64,000 nt of DNA from the NCBI GenBank assembly GCA_936936565.1, contig CAKZIX010000119.1, positions 1 through 64,000 of the forward strand. Reading direction: 5' to 3'. The DNA is from an uncultured Nocardiaceae bacterium (GTDB lineage Bacteria > Actinomycetota > Actinomycetes > Mycobacteriales > Mycobacteriaceae). Numbering within the stretch: the first letter of the stretch is position 1; each line of letters begins with the position of its first letter. This document shows, piece by piece, positions 7,664-16,587 of the stretch. The translations under genes were made by a program, and so were the position numbers. The notes beneath the pieces are model-generated. The model searched no databases and was not told the origin of the DNA. It worked only from the letters and a program-made list of their open reading frames with translations.

Positions 7664-9217
7664 TCAGTGCACGGGAATGACCGGCGCGGCGTCGCCCTCG
7701 CCTTCGGGAACCTTCGGCTTGGTCCGCGGCAGCAGCATTGCGGGGATCAGCGTCGCGACGATCAGCACGACCGCCACGATGAAGGTGTTGCCGAACGCGT
7801 CGGCCGCGTCCTGCAGGCCCTTGGCCAGCGCCGCCGGAGTCTCCTGCAGCTTCGCCATGATCGACGGATCATGTTGGGCCGCAATCACAGCGCCCGCTTC
7901 CGGGCTGTCCTTGAGCAGGTTCGTCAGCACCACGGAGATCACCGCGGTACCGATCGAGCCCGCCGCCTGGTTGACGATGTTCATCAGCGTCGAGCCGCGC
8001 GCGACCTCTTTGTGCGTGAGCGTCTGCAGCGCCGCCGTCATGATCGGCATCATGGTGGCGCCCATGCCAAGACCCTGCACGAACAGCGCGCCCAGCAGGA
8101 ACACATACGACGTGTCCGGGCCGACCATCGTGAACGCCGCCATGCCCACCGCCAGCAGCGAGATGCCGACGAGCACGATCTTGCCCGGGCCGATCTGGTC
8201 GACGAGCTTGCCGGCGATCGGCATGGTGAGCATCGCGCCCAGGCCCTGCGGAGCCAGCAACAGCCCGGCGGCCAGCGTGCCCTCGCCACGCACCTGCAGG
8301 AAGTAGCTCGGGAACAGCAGCGCCGCACCGAAGAACGCGATCGCGAACAGCGTCATGGAAACGACAGCGATGGTCAGATTCCGGTTGCGGAACAGGTGCA
8401 GATCGACCAGCGGATGCTTGGTGCGCAGCGCGTGGAAGACGAAGGCGACCATGAGCACGACGCCGATGACCGCCGGCACGAGCACGCGGCTGGACGCCAC
8501 GGTGCCCTTCTCCGGAATCGAGGAGACACCGAAGAGGAACAGCGCCAGACCGGGCGAGAGCAGGAACATGCCGAGCCAGTCGAACGACTCCGACGGGTGC
8601 GGCTCGTCCTTCGGGAAGACGTAGTACGCCAACGCGATTGCGACGATGCCGATGGGCAGGTTGATCAGGAAGATCCAGTGCCAGCTCGCCGCCTCGATGA
8701 GCCAGCCACCGAGGATCGGGCCGCCGATCGGGCCGAGCAGCATCGGCACACCGAGCACGGCCATCACGCGGCCGACCCGGTGCGGGCCGGCGGCGTGGGT
8801 CATGATCGTCATGCCCAGCGGCATCAGCATGCCGCCGCCGAGGCCCTGCAGCACGCGGTAGAAGATCAGCTGCTCGATGCTGGTGGCCGTGGCGCACAGC
8901 AGCGAGCCGGCGACGAACAGCACCAGCGCCGCAATGTAGAGCCGCTTGGTGCCGAACCGGTCCGACGCCCAGCCGGTCAGCGGGATCACGGTGGCCAGGG
9001 CCAGCGTGTAGCCGGTCATCGTCCACGCGGCGATCGCGTAACTGCTGGAGAACTCGCTCTGGAACGTCGGGATGCCGATCGTCACGACCGTCATGTCGAG
9101 GATCGCCATGATCGCGCCGAGCACGACCACGCCGGCGATCTTGAATACGCGCGCGTCGAGCTTGTCGTCGTCGGGCGCTACATCTGCACTTTCATTGGGA
9201 TGTGGAGGAGATGTCAC
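7664..9217 (-). CDS. MFS transporter, DHA2 family (EmrB/QacA-like, 14 TM)
   Basis: A drug:H+ antiporter. Motif A is GWASDRFGTKRLYI, motif C is GPIGGPILGGWLIE, and the N-terminal helix has the DHA2 motif AILDMTVVTIGIPTF. About 14 hydrophobic helices fit DHA2 length (517 aa from the start chosen). GTG 9217 (MTSPPHPNESADVAPDD) gives the expected short cytoplasmic N-terminus; the frame is open to 9319 but that part lacks family character, and no strong ribosome binding site decides it. Substrate unknown. Confidence 0.88.
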   Translation of the reverse strand: MTSPPHPNESADVAPDDDKLDARVFKIAGVVVLGAIMAILDMTVVTIGIPTFQSEFSSSYAIAAWTMTGYTLALATVIPLTGWASDRFGTKRLYIAALVLFVAGSLLCATATSIEQLIFYRVLQGLGGGMLMPLGMTIMTHAAGPHRVGRVMAVLGVPMLLGPIGGPILGGWLIEAASWHWIFLINLPIGIVAIALAYYVFPKDEPHPSESFDWLGMFLLSPGLALFLFGVSSIPEKGTVASSRVLVPAVIGVVLMVAFVFHALRTKHPLVDLHLFRNRNLTIAVVSMTLFAIAFFGAALLFPSYFLQVRGEGTLAAGLLLAPQGLGAMLTMPIAGKLVDQIGPGKIVLVGISLLAVGMAAFTMVGPDTSYVFLLGALFVQGLGMGATMMPIMTAALQTLTHKEVARGSTLMNIVNQAAGSIGTAVISVVLTNLLKDSPEAGAVIAAQHDPSIMAKLQETPAALAKGLQDAADAFGNTFIVAVVLIVATLIPAMLLPRTKPKVPEGEGDAAPVIPVH

Positions 9218-9680
9218 CGGTTCAGGGTGGCAGGCTCGCCCCGAGAAAGCCAGTCGTTTCCGGGCCCCGAAGGTTTCGCCCCCGAGATTCGGGGTAGGCG
9301 GCAACGCGCAGCGCCGCATACCGTCATGTACGCCACGCGGGAGTGACCGTATCGAGCCCGAGCGGAGCCGCCCGCCAGACGCTCGACGCCGACATCGTCA
9401 CTGCCCGGGCTCCAGGACATCGATCTGGACGGCTGCGACGAACTGGTGGTGCCCACCAACCTCAGCGCCAACGGGCAACGTGACCTGGGCACTGTCTCGG
9501 ACCACCACCGGCGACTGAACGATGTATCCAGTGACGCCATTGCAAACCTCGACGGGTTCGTGGCCGTCCAGTCGCACTGCTGCGTGGCCTCGGCGCACAC
9601 AATTCCGGCGGGACACGCCGAGCGGACCTGCGGCGCGCACCATCGCATGCTCGAAATTCGCGCACGGAGGTTAGTGCTGC
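9218..9680. other. Intergenic region without a convincing gene
   Basis: About 460 bases between the MFS gene and the 71-aa membrane protein. Several frames are open on both strands but none has a ribosome binding site, domain or consistent codon use. A phrase such as DIDLDGCDELVVPTNLSANG on the plus strand (about 9417-9480) and TLPVGAEVGGHHQFVAAVQ on the minus strand over the same bases both look protein-like, so a decayed gene is possible. A small palindrome (CCCCGAA 9265-9271 / TTCGGGG 9288-9294) lies in the upstream region of the MFS gene. Confidence 0.4.
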
Positions 9681-9896
9681 ATGTTTGCGGGGTATCCCTG
9701 GGGCATGCTTGGTGCCGCCAAAGACCGTCCCGCCCGAACGTACCGCGGCGCGGACTGGGTCGAGTGGGTGATCGTCCTGGTCGCCTGTGCGGTGGCCATC
9801 GTCGGGATCACGTGGCTCACGGGATCGCTCGGAATCGGGCTGCTCGTGGGTCTGGTGCTCGGCGGCGCGTCCGCGGCCGTCATCGCGATTCTGTGA
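9681..9896 (+). CDS. Small two-helix membrane protein (71 aa)
   Basis: It encodes a short N-terminus (MFAGYPWGMLGAAKDRP) and two hydrophobic helices, EWVIVLVACAVAIVGITW (about residues 28-45) and LGIGLLVGLVLGGASAAV (about 50-67). A GGAGG ribosome binding site lies 10 nt before ATG 9681; ATG 9705 is an alternative. It ends 17 nt inside the convergent SpoIIM gene. Function unknown. Confidence 0.6.
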   Translation: MFAGYPWGMLGAAKDRPARTYRGADWVEWVIVLVACAVAIVGITWLTGSLGIGLLVGLVLGGASAAVIAIL

Positions 9897-10839
9897 CCGC
9901 CGCCCGCCCGAGCACGAACACATACGTCACAAACAGCAGCTCGGCGATTACACCGACCGCGATCCGAGCACTCGTCGGCAGGCCCGACGGCGTCACGAAC
10001 GCCTCGATGACGCCCGATACGAACAGCACCACCACCAGGCCCAACGCGATCGCCGCGGTCGCCCGTCCCTGCCGGGCAACCGCTTCGGCGCGACTGAGCG
10101 GGCCCGGGTCGATCAGCGTCCAGCCGAGCTTCAGCCCAGCGCCACCGGCGACGAAAACGGCCGTCAACTCCAGGATGCCGTGGGGCAGGATGAATCCGAA
10201 GAAGGCGTCGAGCCGGCCCGCGTAGGACATCAGTCCGCCACTCACGCCGATGCTCACCGCGTTCATGACCAGCACGTATGCGGCCGGAATCAGGAGCGCC
10301 CCGGTGAACAGCGCGATCGCCGAAACCCACGCGTTGTTGGTCCACACCTGTGCGGCGAACAGTCCGGCCGGGTGCTCGCTGTAGTACATCTCGAAGGCGC
10401 CGCGCGGCGCCGTGTACGCCTCGATGTCGTACCCGGACGCCAGTTCGGCGCGGGCGCTGTGCGAGTTGGCGACCCACGCTCCGACGCCCACCGCGATCGC
10501 GATGCAGACGAACGCGACGCCGAGGCACCACTGCCAGGCGCCGTACACCGCGGCCGGAAACCGGACCACGAAGAACGCGGCGAGGTCGCCGCCGATGGTG
10601 GTGCGCGGCCGCGCGCTGCGCGCCCGCGCCCGCGCGAGTAGGTCGCTGAGCCCGCTCAGGACGGCCGGATCGGCGGCCTGCGTGTGCAATCGAGCCAGGT
10701 GCGCCGATGTGCGCCGGTACAGCGCGATCAGCTCGTCGACTTCGACACCGCTCAATTTGCGTTGCCGCACAAGGGTTTCCAGACGGACCCAGGCCGGCCG
10801 ATGGCGGTATACGAACGCATCGACGTCCACCCGCGACAT
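9880..10839 (-). CDS. Stage II sporulation protein M-like (SpoIIM/DUF95) membrane protein
   Basis: A 319-residue protein. Its N-terminal soluble helical part (MSRVDVDAFVYRHRPAW, VDELIALYRRTSAHLA) and five or six membrane helices match the SpoIIM/DUF95 family; FFGFILPHGILELTAVFVAGGAG is the characteristic conserved segment. Mycobacteria carry a homologue (Rv3694c type) divergent from an RDD protein and next to DUF58 and MoxR genes, exactly as here. No sporulation is implied; a cell-envelope or membrane-assembly role is inferred from the cluster. Confidence 0.88.
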   Translation of the reverse strand: MSRVDVDAFVYRHRPAWVRLETLVRQRKLSGVEVDELIALYRRTSAHLARLHTQAADPAVLSGLSDLLARARARSARPRTTIGGDLAAFFVVRFPAAVYGAWQWCLGVAFVCIAIAVGVGAWVANSHSARAELASGYDIEAYTAPRGAFEMYYSEHPAGLFAAQVWTNNAWVSAIALFTGALLIPAAYVLVMNAVSIGVSGGLMSYAGRLDAFFGFILPHGILELTAVFVAGGAGLKLGWTLIDPGPLSRAEAVARQGRATAAIALGLVVVLFVSGVIEAFVTPSGLPTSARIAVGVIAELLFVTYVFVLGRAAVTESR

Positions 10840-10892
10840 GGTACCGGCCGCGGTGATCGCCGAGCTGGATCCGCGCCGCCCCGGATACGCTG

Positions 10893-11669
10893 GTGTGCGT
10901 GTTCACAACCGGGGAGGCGGTACCGCTCGCGCTGTCGGTGGCGCGCGTGCCCACCCGCGCCGCGGCGTTCATGTTGGATCTGATGATTCAGTCGATGCTG
11001 CTCGCCGGCCTGCTGCTCCTCGACTTGTTGATCATTTCGCAGCTCGGCGCCGACTCCGCGTTCGTGCAGGTGCTCGTACTGCTGACCGTGGTGACCGTGC
11101 TCGTCGGCTACCCGGTGACGTGCGAGACGGTGTGGCGGGGCCGCACCCCCGGCAAGTTTGCGCTCGGTTTGCGGGTCGTGCGCTCCGACGGCGGCTCGCC
11201 CGACTTCCGGCACGCGGTTACCCGCGGGCTGGCCGGCGCAATCGTGGACTTCTGGATGCTCGGGTTGTTCGGACTGGTTGCGGTGATCTCGTCCACCTGC
11301 TCTCCGCAGGCGCGCCGCATCGGCGATGTCCTCGCCGGCACCGTGGTGGTTCGCACCGACCGGCGCTTGCCCATGCCGAGCCTGCTGATGCCCTCGCCGT
11401 GGCTCGGTGCCTGGGCCGCCGGTCTCGATGTGCTGGCACTGCCCGACGATCTGGCGTTCGCGATACGCGAGTACGTCGCGCGCTATCCGAAGCTCACGCC
11501 CGCCACCCAGGACACGTTGGGCGTCGCGCTGCTGGTTGCGACGTGTGCACGGCTGCGCACTCCGGAACCGCAGGTGCTCGGCCGGCTGCCGGTGCCGCCG
11601 GTGCACGCGCTCGGCGCGGTGCTGGCCGAACGGCAGCGGCGCACGGTCACATCGTTCCAGCGCGCTTGA
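10893..11669 (+). CDS. RDD family membrane protein
   Basis: A 258-residue protein with the RDD signature RAAAFMLDLMIQ (R, D, D around residues 22-30) in the first helix and GRTPGKFALGLRVV (here WRGRTPGKFALGLRVV) following the third helix, both diagnostic. A soluble tail with helical content follows the membrane part. GTG 10893 or GTG 10899 may be the start. It is divergent from SpoIIM and its end overlaps the convergent DUF58 gene by 23 bases. Confidence 0.88.
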   Translation: MCVFTTGEAVPLALSVARVPTRAAAFMLDLMIQSMLLAGLLLLDLLIISQLGADSAFVQVLVLLTVVTVLVGYPVTCETVWRGRTPGKFALGLRVVRSDGGSPDFRHAVTRGLAGAIVDFWMLGLFGLVAVISSTCSPQARRIGDVLAGTVVVRTDRRLPMPSLLMPSPWLGAWAAGLDVLALPDDLAFAIREYVARYPKLTPATQDTLGVALLVATCARLRTPEPQVLGRLPVPPVHALGAVLAERQRRTVTSFQRA

Positions 11670-12942
11670 GTTCCAGATAGGCGTCGGCCAGCTCCGCGGC
11701 AAGCCGCTCCGGCGGTGCGGCCACCACCGCAACGCCCTTGCCGCGCAGTGTCTGGCGGACCAGTTCGCGGTCCGCGAGGGTGCCCTCGGCGGCCGCCGCC
11801 AGGTAGATGTCGTCGAGCGTGTCGCGCCGCCGCGCAGCGGCGGCCAGGTCCGGGTCGGTCACCGAGACGATCAGTACGTGGTGGCGGCGCACCAACGCGG
11901 GCAACACCGGCAGCAGGTACTCGTGCAGCTGTCCGGATTCGACGTTGGTGAACCACACCACCAAACTGCGGCCCCGGCACCGGTGCACGGCCGCGCGCAC
12001 CAGCGCGGCGCAATCGGTGTCGACGAGCGTCGCCTGCAACCCGGCCATCGCGTGCATCAGCCGCAGCTGCAACTGCTTTCCGCTGACGCCGCGCACCTCG
12101 GCGCGCACCTGACGGTCGTAGGCGAGCATGCCGACGGTGTCACCGGCCGCCGCGGCCAGCCCGCCGAGCAGCAGCGCGGCCTCCATGGCGGCGTCGAGCC
12201 GCGTGGTGTCGCCCACCCGGCCCGCGCTGACGCGACCGGTGTCCAACAGCAACAACACGTTTCGGTTGCGCTCCGGGCGCCAAGTCCGCACCATGACGTC
12301 GTCGGCACGCGCGGTGGCGCGCCAGTCGATCGACCGAACGTCGTCGCCCGCAACGTATTCGCGCACGGAGTCGAACTCCGTGCCCTGCCCGCGGATCAGC
12401 GCGACATTGCGCCCTTCGAGATGGCGCAACAAACGCACTCGCGAATTCAGCAGCTTCTCGCTGCGGAAGGCCGGCAGCGCCCGAATCCGGGCCGGCACAT
12501 CGTGACGCGTCTGCGCGCCGGCCAGCCCGAGTGGACCGATCAGGCGCACGGTGACGGGCCCGGCCACCCGATCGCCACGATGCAGCGGGGTGAGCACGTT
12601 GCCGTAGCGCACCAGCTTTCCCGGCGGCACCGACAGCGCGACGCGGCGTCGCTGCGCCTGCGCGCTGCCGGGCCAGTCCTGCCAGAGCATTCCGCGAATC
12701 CGCCTCGTATCCTCGTTGCCCACAACCAGTTCCACGTTCGCAGCGGTCCCGAGCCGAACGGTCGTCAGCTCCGGCCGGCGCAGCGAGATGCGGTCGGCAC
12801 GGGGCGTCATCGTGAAATCGGCGAGCGCGAGCACCACGAGCAGCCCGGACGCCAGCAGCACCCCGAGCCACGACGGCACAACCACCGCGACGAAAACTGC
12901 TGCCGCCAGCGCGATCAGCGCGAAACGGCCGGTAAGCACCAT
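11647..12942 (-). CDS. DUF58 domain protein (vWA-like, MoxR-associated)
   Basis: Two N-terminal helices (LIALAAAVFVAVVVPSWLG and LASGLLVVLALADFTM) are followed by a beta-sandwich region and the DUF58 core with the signature GTEFDSVREYVAGDDVRSID W (residues about 205-225), leading into a vWA-like fold with LLLLDTGRVS. The canonical MIDAS motif DxSxS is weak here (DTGRV). DUF58 proteins are predicted partners of MoxR ATPases in folding or metal insertion of secreted/membrane targets. The gene follows moxR by 3 bases in the same operon. Confidence 0.9.
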   Translation of the reverse strand: MVLTGRFALIALAAAVFVAVVVPSWLGVLLASGLLVVLALADFTMTPRADRISLRRPELTTVRLGTAANVELVVGNEDTRRIRGMLWQDWPGSAQAQRRRVALSVPPGKLVRYGNVLTPLHRGDRVAGPVTVRLIGPLGLAGAQTRHDVPARIRALPAFRSEKLLNSRVRLLRHLEGRNVALIRGQGTEFDSVREYVAGDDVRSIDWRATARADDVMVRTWRPERNRNVLLLLDTGRVSAGRVGDTTRLDAAMEAALLLGGLAAAAGDTVGMLAYDRQVRAEVRGVSGKQLQLRLMHAMAGLQATLVDTDCAALVRAAVHRCRGRSLVVWFTNVESGQLHEYLLPVLPALVRRHHVLIVSVTDPDLAAAARRRDTLDDIYLAAAAEGTLADRELVRQTLRGKGVAVVAAPPERLAAELADAYLELKRAGTM

Positions 12943-12945
12943 GCG

Positions 12946-13911
12946 CTACACCGGGACCGGCACAGTGTGCAACAGCCCCGACAGCACCGCCTCGGCGCGC
13001 ACGCCTTCCAGCTCCGCCTCCGGCTGCAACTGCAACCGGTGCCGAAGTGTCGCCACCGCAACGGCTTTCACATCGTCGGGCGTGGTGTAGGTACGCGCAT
13101 TCAGCCAGGCATAGGCGCGGGCGGCGGCGAGCAGCGCGGTGGCCCCGCGCGGTGAGGCGCCGTGCCGCACGGCGGCCGAACTGCGGGTTGCGCGGCAGAT
13201 ATCCACCACGTAGGCAAGCACTTCCGGCTGCACGGCGACCGTCGCGATCTGGCCGCGTGCGGCCTCGATGTCGGCGCCGCCGGCCACGGCGCGGAGCCCG
13301 GCGGCAGCCAGATTCCGCGGATCGAACCCCGCGGCGTGGCGCTGCAGGATCCGGAACTCGTCGTCGCGGCTGGGCAAGGCGATGTCGACCTTGAACAGGA
13401 ACCGGTCCAACTGCGCCTCGGGCAGCGGGTAGGTTCCCTCCTGCTCGATCGGGTTCTGCGTCGCGATCACCACGAACGGGTCCGGCAATGCCAGGGGCTG
13501 CCCATCCACCGAAACCTGGCGCTCCTCCATCGATTCCAGCAGCGCCGACTGGGTCTTCGGGGGCGTGCGGTTGATCTCGTCGGCGAGCAGCAGGTTGGTG
13601 AACACCGGTCCGCGGCGGAAGGTGAATTCACCGCTGTGAGGGTCGTAGATCTGCGAGCCGGTGACATCACCGGGCATCAGATCCGGCGTGAACTGCACCC
13701 GGCTGTGCGCCACGTCCAGCGCCATCGCCAGCGCCCGCACGAGAAGCGTCTTCGCAACGCCCGGAACGCCTTCCAGCAATACGTGGCCCCGGCACAGCAG
13801 CGCGAGCACCAGGTACAGCACGGCGGTGTCGTTGCCGACGACGGCCTTGGAGATCTCGTCGCGCACCGCGGTAAGCGCCGCGATCGCGTGGTTGCCGTTG
13901 CCCTCCGTCAT
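12946..13911 (-). CDS. MoxR family AAA+ ATPase
   Basis: A 321-residue AAA+ ATPase with Walker A GVPGVAKT (about residues 49-56), Walker B LLADEINR (about 111-118), sensor 1 TQNP (IATQNPIEQEGTYPLPEAQ) and the C-terminal lid ending near RHRLQLQPE. This is the MoxR/RavA branch. ATG 13911 overlaps the end of the DUF4129 gene (stop at 13908). It probably acts as a chaperone-like ATPase together with the adjacent DUF58 protein. Confidence 0.93.
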   Translation of the reverse strand: MTEGNGNHAIAALTAVRDEISKAVVGNDTAVLYLVLALLCRGHVLLEGVPGVAKTLLVRALAMALDVAHSRVQFTPDLMPGDVTGSQIYDPHSGEFTFRRGPVFTNLLLADEINRTPPKTQSALLESMEERQVSVDGQPLALPDPFVVIATQNPIEQEGTYPLPEAQLDRFLFKVDIALPSRDDEFRILQRHAAGFDPRNLAAAGLRAVAGGADIEAARGQIATVAVQPEVLAYVVDICRATRSSAAVRHGASPRGATALLAAARAYAWLNARTYTTPDDVKAVAVATLRHRLQLQPEAELEGVRAEAVLSGLLHTVPVPV

Positions 13912-14957
13912 GCGCCTGCCACCTCTGCCTCGATTCGTTCCAGTTGTCTCACAACAGCTTCCAATGCCTCGTCGGAGTCCACGGGGGCATCCATCGCGAA
14001 GGCCACCGACGCGGCGGGCAGGCCCGTTGCCCGGTGCACCGCGGCCGCGACCGCGGCGGGCGCGGCGTCGCGCGGCAGGCCGAGTTTCGGCCGGATCCGC
14101 CGCATCGTGGCGGCTCGCAGCCGCCCGGCCACATGCTCCGGGTCGCGCGCCCGGCGGTACAGGTTTGCCTGCCCGTACATCAGTTCGTTGGCCGGCACCT
14201 CGACCGGGCGTGGCTCGCCGACCAGCGCACCGCGCCGCCGTGCGCGCCACACGGCCACCGCCGCAACGGCGATGAGTAGTTGCAGGCCACCGAACGCAAC
14301 CGGCGCCGGCAGCGTTTCGAAGATGGAGCGATTGCCGCCGACATCGGGCAGCTCCGGGCTGTCGAGATCGCCCGGGTCCGGTGGCGGTCCCGAGGCCGGT
14401 GGCGGGCTCGGCGGGGCCGAGGCGAAGAAGAGGATCACCGCCACCACCAGCAAGACGACGACCGCGATCGCGAGGACTATCGCCCACATCCGCGAGTTTC
14501 CGATCGGCCGCAATCGCTTTCGGCGCCGGCGCGTCGGCGCGTCGGGCTCGTCGGAGATCTCGGGCTCGGGTGGCGGCGGGGGCGCTTGCGAGAACCGGTC
14601 GACCTGGCTGACATACCGAAACTCGAGCTCGCCCGCACTGCGGGTGCCGTACACGACCTCGTCGAAAAGGGCCGCGGTGGACGTCAATCCCGAAGCGTCG
14701 GAAGGCAATCGGAAGCCGGCCTGCGCGGCGGCCTCGTGCGCGGTGCGCCCGCGGGCCGGCTCCAGCACGCCGCCCTGCTCCAGCCCGCGCACCACCGCGC
14801 GGTACCGCTCACGCACGGCGCGGTTGTAATCCTGATGTGCCGCTGCGGTTTCCGACGCTATTCGATGCTGTTCGGCCGGGCCGAGCCGCGGAACGGGCGG
14901 AGCCGGGGTCGGATTCGCGCCGCCGGCGAATCCCAGCGGGGACGGCGTTTCGGTCAT
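13908..14957 (-). CDS. DUF4129 domain protein fused to a DUF4350-like C-terminal region
   Basis: A 349-residue protein. Residues 30-140 fit DUF4129 (AVRERYRAVVRGLEQGG, GRTAHEAAAQAGF, ALFDEVVYGTRSAGE). A helix follows (MWAIVLAIAVVVLLVVAVIL, about 180-200), then a Pro-rich loop, a second helix (FGGLQLLIAVAAVAVW) and a tail (NELMYGQANLYRRARDPEHV through PAASVAFAM) that resembles the end of DUF4350 proteins. In related genomes these are two genes in this position (Rv3690/Rv3691 type); here the central DUF4350 domain is absent and the ends appear joined. ATG 14957 overlaps the upstream gene (stop at 14954). Confidence 0.75.
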   Translation of the reverse strand: MTETPSPLGFAGGANPTPAPPVPRLGPAEQHRIASETAAAHQDYNRAVRERYRAVVRGLEQGGVLEPARGRTAHEAAAQAGFRLPSDASGLTSTAALFDEVVYGTRSAGELEFRYVSQVDRFSQAPPPPPEPEISDEPDAPTRRRRKRLRPIGNSRMWAIVLAIAVVVLLVVAVILFFASAPPSPPPASGPPPDPGDLDSPELPDVGGNRSIFETLPAPVAFGGLQLLIAVAAVAVWRARRRGALVGEPRPVEVPANELMYGQANLYRRARDPEHVAGRLRAATMRRIRPKLGLPRDAAPAAVAAAVHRATGLPAASVAFAMDAPVDSDEALEAVVRQLERIEAEVAGA

Positions 14958-15781
14958 GTCGGCACCGGAATGACGACATCGATCGCCTCGCGACGGCACC
15001 GCCGGTCCACATAAGCCGTCACCGCGGTCGCCGATTCCACGATCTCGGCCACGCACGCCACCAGCAGGAAGGCGCCGCCGAGCAGACCGATCGCGGCGAC
15101 GCGCTGGGTGCCGGTGATGTCGGACAGAAACCACGGCACGGCGAGCAACGGCACCAACAGCACCACCATGGTGCCGCGCACGGCGAACCAGATGCCCGCG
15201 AGTTCGCCGACGTAACCCACCGAGAGCAGCTTCGATCGCGCGACCGCGGGACGAAACCCGCTGCCCTCGGCGACGATCACCGGTACCGCACAGAACGAAC
15301 GCGCACGGACGAAGGCCAGCGCGAACGGCACGAACGGCAACGTGACGCACAACAGTCCGGTCGCGATGATCCCGACGCCGAGCAGCGACTGCAACCCGTG
15401 CGCCGCCGCGAGGGCCGGCAACCGGCGACGCACGGTCGCGACGGCATCCGGGAACGACATCCCGACGCGCGCCGCACCGACGGCCGTGACGATGCCGCGC
15501 AACCACAACCGCGACACCCACGCCGTGACCAGCGCGGCGACCACGACCGTCCACACCGTTGCCGTCGTCGTATCCGACACCGTTGCGAGGAGACCGACGG
15601 CCACGAACACCACGGCCAGCGACCCGCCGAGCGCGACGCCCAACGCGGCGCCGACCACGCGCAGATTCGCCTGCACGAGCGCGAAGGGCAGGTCCATGAT
15701 CTCGCCGAAGCCGAGCGGGCGTATCGGCAGCACCGCGTCGGCTTCCTCCCCGTCGGCTCGCGCGGCGGTTGGTGCGAGCAC
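14954..15781 (-). CDS. Integral membrane protein, first gene of the MoxR/DUF58 operon
   Basis: A 275-residue protein with about six membrane helices. The opening LPIRPLGFGEIMDLPFALVQ matches the N-terminus of the glycerophosphoryl-diester-phosphodiesterase membrane-domain-like proteins that start this operon in mycobacteria (Rv3689 type). The paired segments around residues 45-100 and 130-180 are typical. No catalytic motif is visible. Its stop overlaps the start of the next gene (ATGA), so the four genes 15781 to 11647 are one transcription unit. Confidence 0.75.
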   Translation of the reverse strand: MLAPTAARADGEEADAVLPIRPLGFGEIMDLPFALVQANLRVVGAALGVALGGSLAVVFVAVGLLATVSDTTTATVWTVVVAALVTAWVSRLWLRGIVTAVGAARVGMSFPDAVATVRRRLPALAAAHGLQSLLGVGIIATGLLCVTLPFVPFALAFVRARSFCAVPVIVAEGSGFRPAVARSKLLSVGYVGELAGIWFAVRGTMVVLLVPLLAVPWFLSDITGTQRVAAIGLLGGAFLLVACVAEIVESATAVTAYVDRRCRREAIDVVIPVPT

Positions 15782-15832
15782 CGGGCCAGTCTAGCCACGC
15801 ACCGCCGCCATCCGCCGCGGGACAACGACTTG

Positions 15833-16585
15833 TCAGGAGCGGCGACGGAACAACTTGTTGCCCAGCCAGACGACCGGATCGTACTTGCGGTCGACGACGC
15901 GTTCCTTCATCGGGATGAGCGCGTTGTCGGTGATCTTGATGTGCTCGGGGCAGACCTCACTGCAGCATTTGGTGATGTTGCAGTAGCCAAGGCCGTGCTC
16001 GTCCTGGGCCGCGCCACGCCGGTCCCGGACGTCGAGCGGATGCATGTCCAGTTCGGCGATACGCATGAGGTAGCGCGGACCGGCGAACGCTGCCTTGTTG
16101 TCGTCGTGGTCGCGCACCACGTGACAGATGTTCTGACAGAGAAAGCATTCGATGCACTTGCGAAATTCCTGGCTGCGTTCCACGTCGATCTGCTTCATCC
16201 GGTACTCGCCCGGAGCCAGATCGGCGGGCGGCGTGAACGACGGGATCTCGCGCGCCTTCTGGTAGTTGAAGCTGACGTCGGTGACGAGATCGCGGATCAC
16301 CGGGAACGTCCGCATCGGCGTCACCGTGATCACCTCCGCCTCGGTGAAGGTCGACATCCGGGTCATACACAGCAGCCGCGGCCGGCCGTTCACCTCGGCT
16401 GAGCAGGAACCGCACTTGCCCGCCTTGCAGTTCCAGCGCACCGCGAGATCGGGAGCCTGGGTGGCCTGCAGCCGGTGGATGATGTCGAGCACCACTTCGC
16501 CCTCGTTGACCTCCACCGAGAAGTCTTGCAGGGCACCGTCTTCGTCGTTGCCACGCCACACCCGGAACTTGGCCATGTACCCCAT
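15833..16585 (-). CDS. sdhB: Succinate dehydrogenase/fumarate reductase iron-sulfur subunit
   Basis: A 250-residue Fe-S subunit. The N-terminal [2Fe-2S] ferredoxin domain holds RWNCKAGKCGSCSAEVNGRP and a later Cys (LLCMTRM). The C-terminal domain has ECFLCQNICHVV and CNITKCCSEVCPEH for the [4Fe-4S] and [3Fe-4S] clusters. Similarity in order and sequence is to mycobacterial Sdh1 (Rv0247c type). It starts 2 bases after the flavoprotein stop; ATG 16585 (MGYMAKF) is preferred to 16576. Confidence 0.92.
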   Translation of the reverse strand: MGYMAKFRVWRGNDEDGALQDFSVEVNEGEVVLDIIHRLQATQAPDLAVRWNCKAGKCGSCSAEVNGRPRLLCMTRMSTFTEAEVITVTPMRTFPVIRDLVTDVSFNYQKAREIPSFTPPADLAPGEYRMKQIDVERSQEFRKCIECFLCQNICHVVRDHDDNKAAFAGPRYLMRIAELDMHPLDVRDRRGAAQDEHGLGYCNITKCCSEVCPEHIKITDNALIPMKERVVDRKYDPVVWLGNKLFRRRS

Positions 16586-16587
16586 GA

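Noticed and set aside
9344..9480. Plus-strand ORF fragment TVSSPSGAARQTLDADIVTA and the frame with DIDLDGCDELVVPTN
   Set aside because: No ribosome binding site, no single open frame joining the two phrases and no known family; kept only as a remark on the intergenic region.
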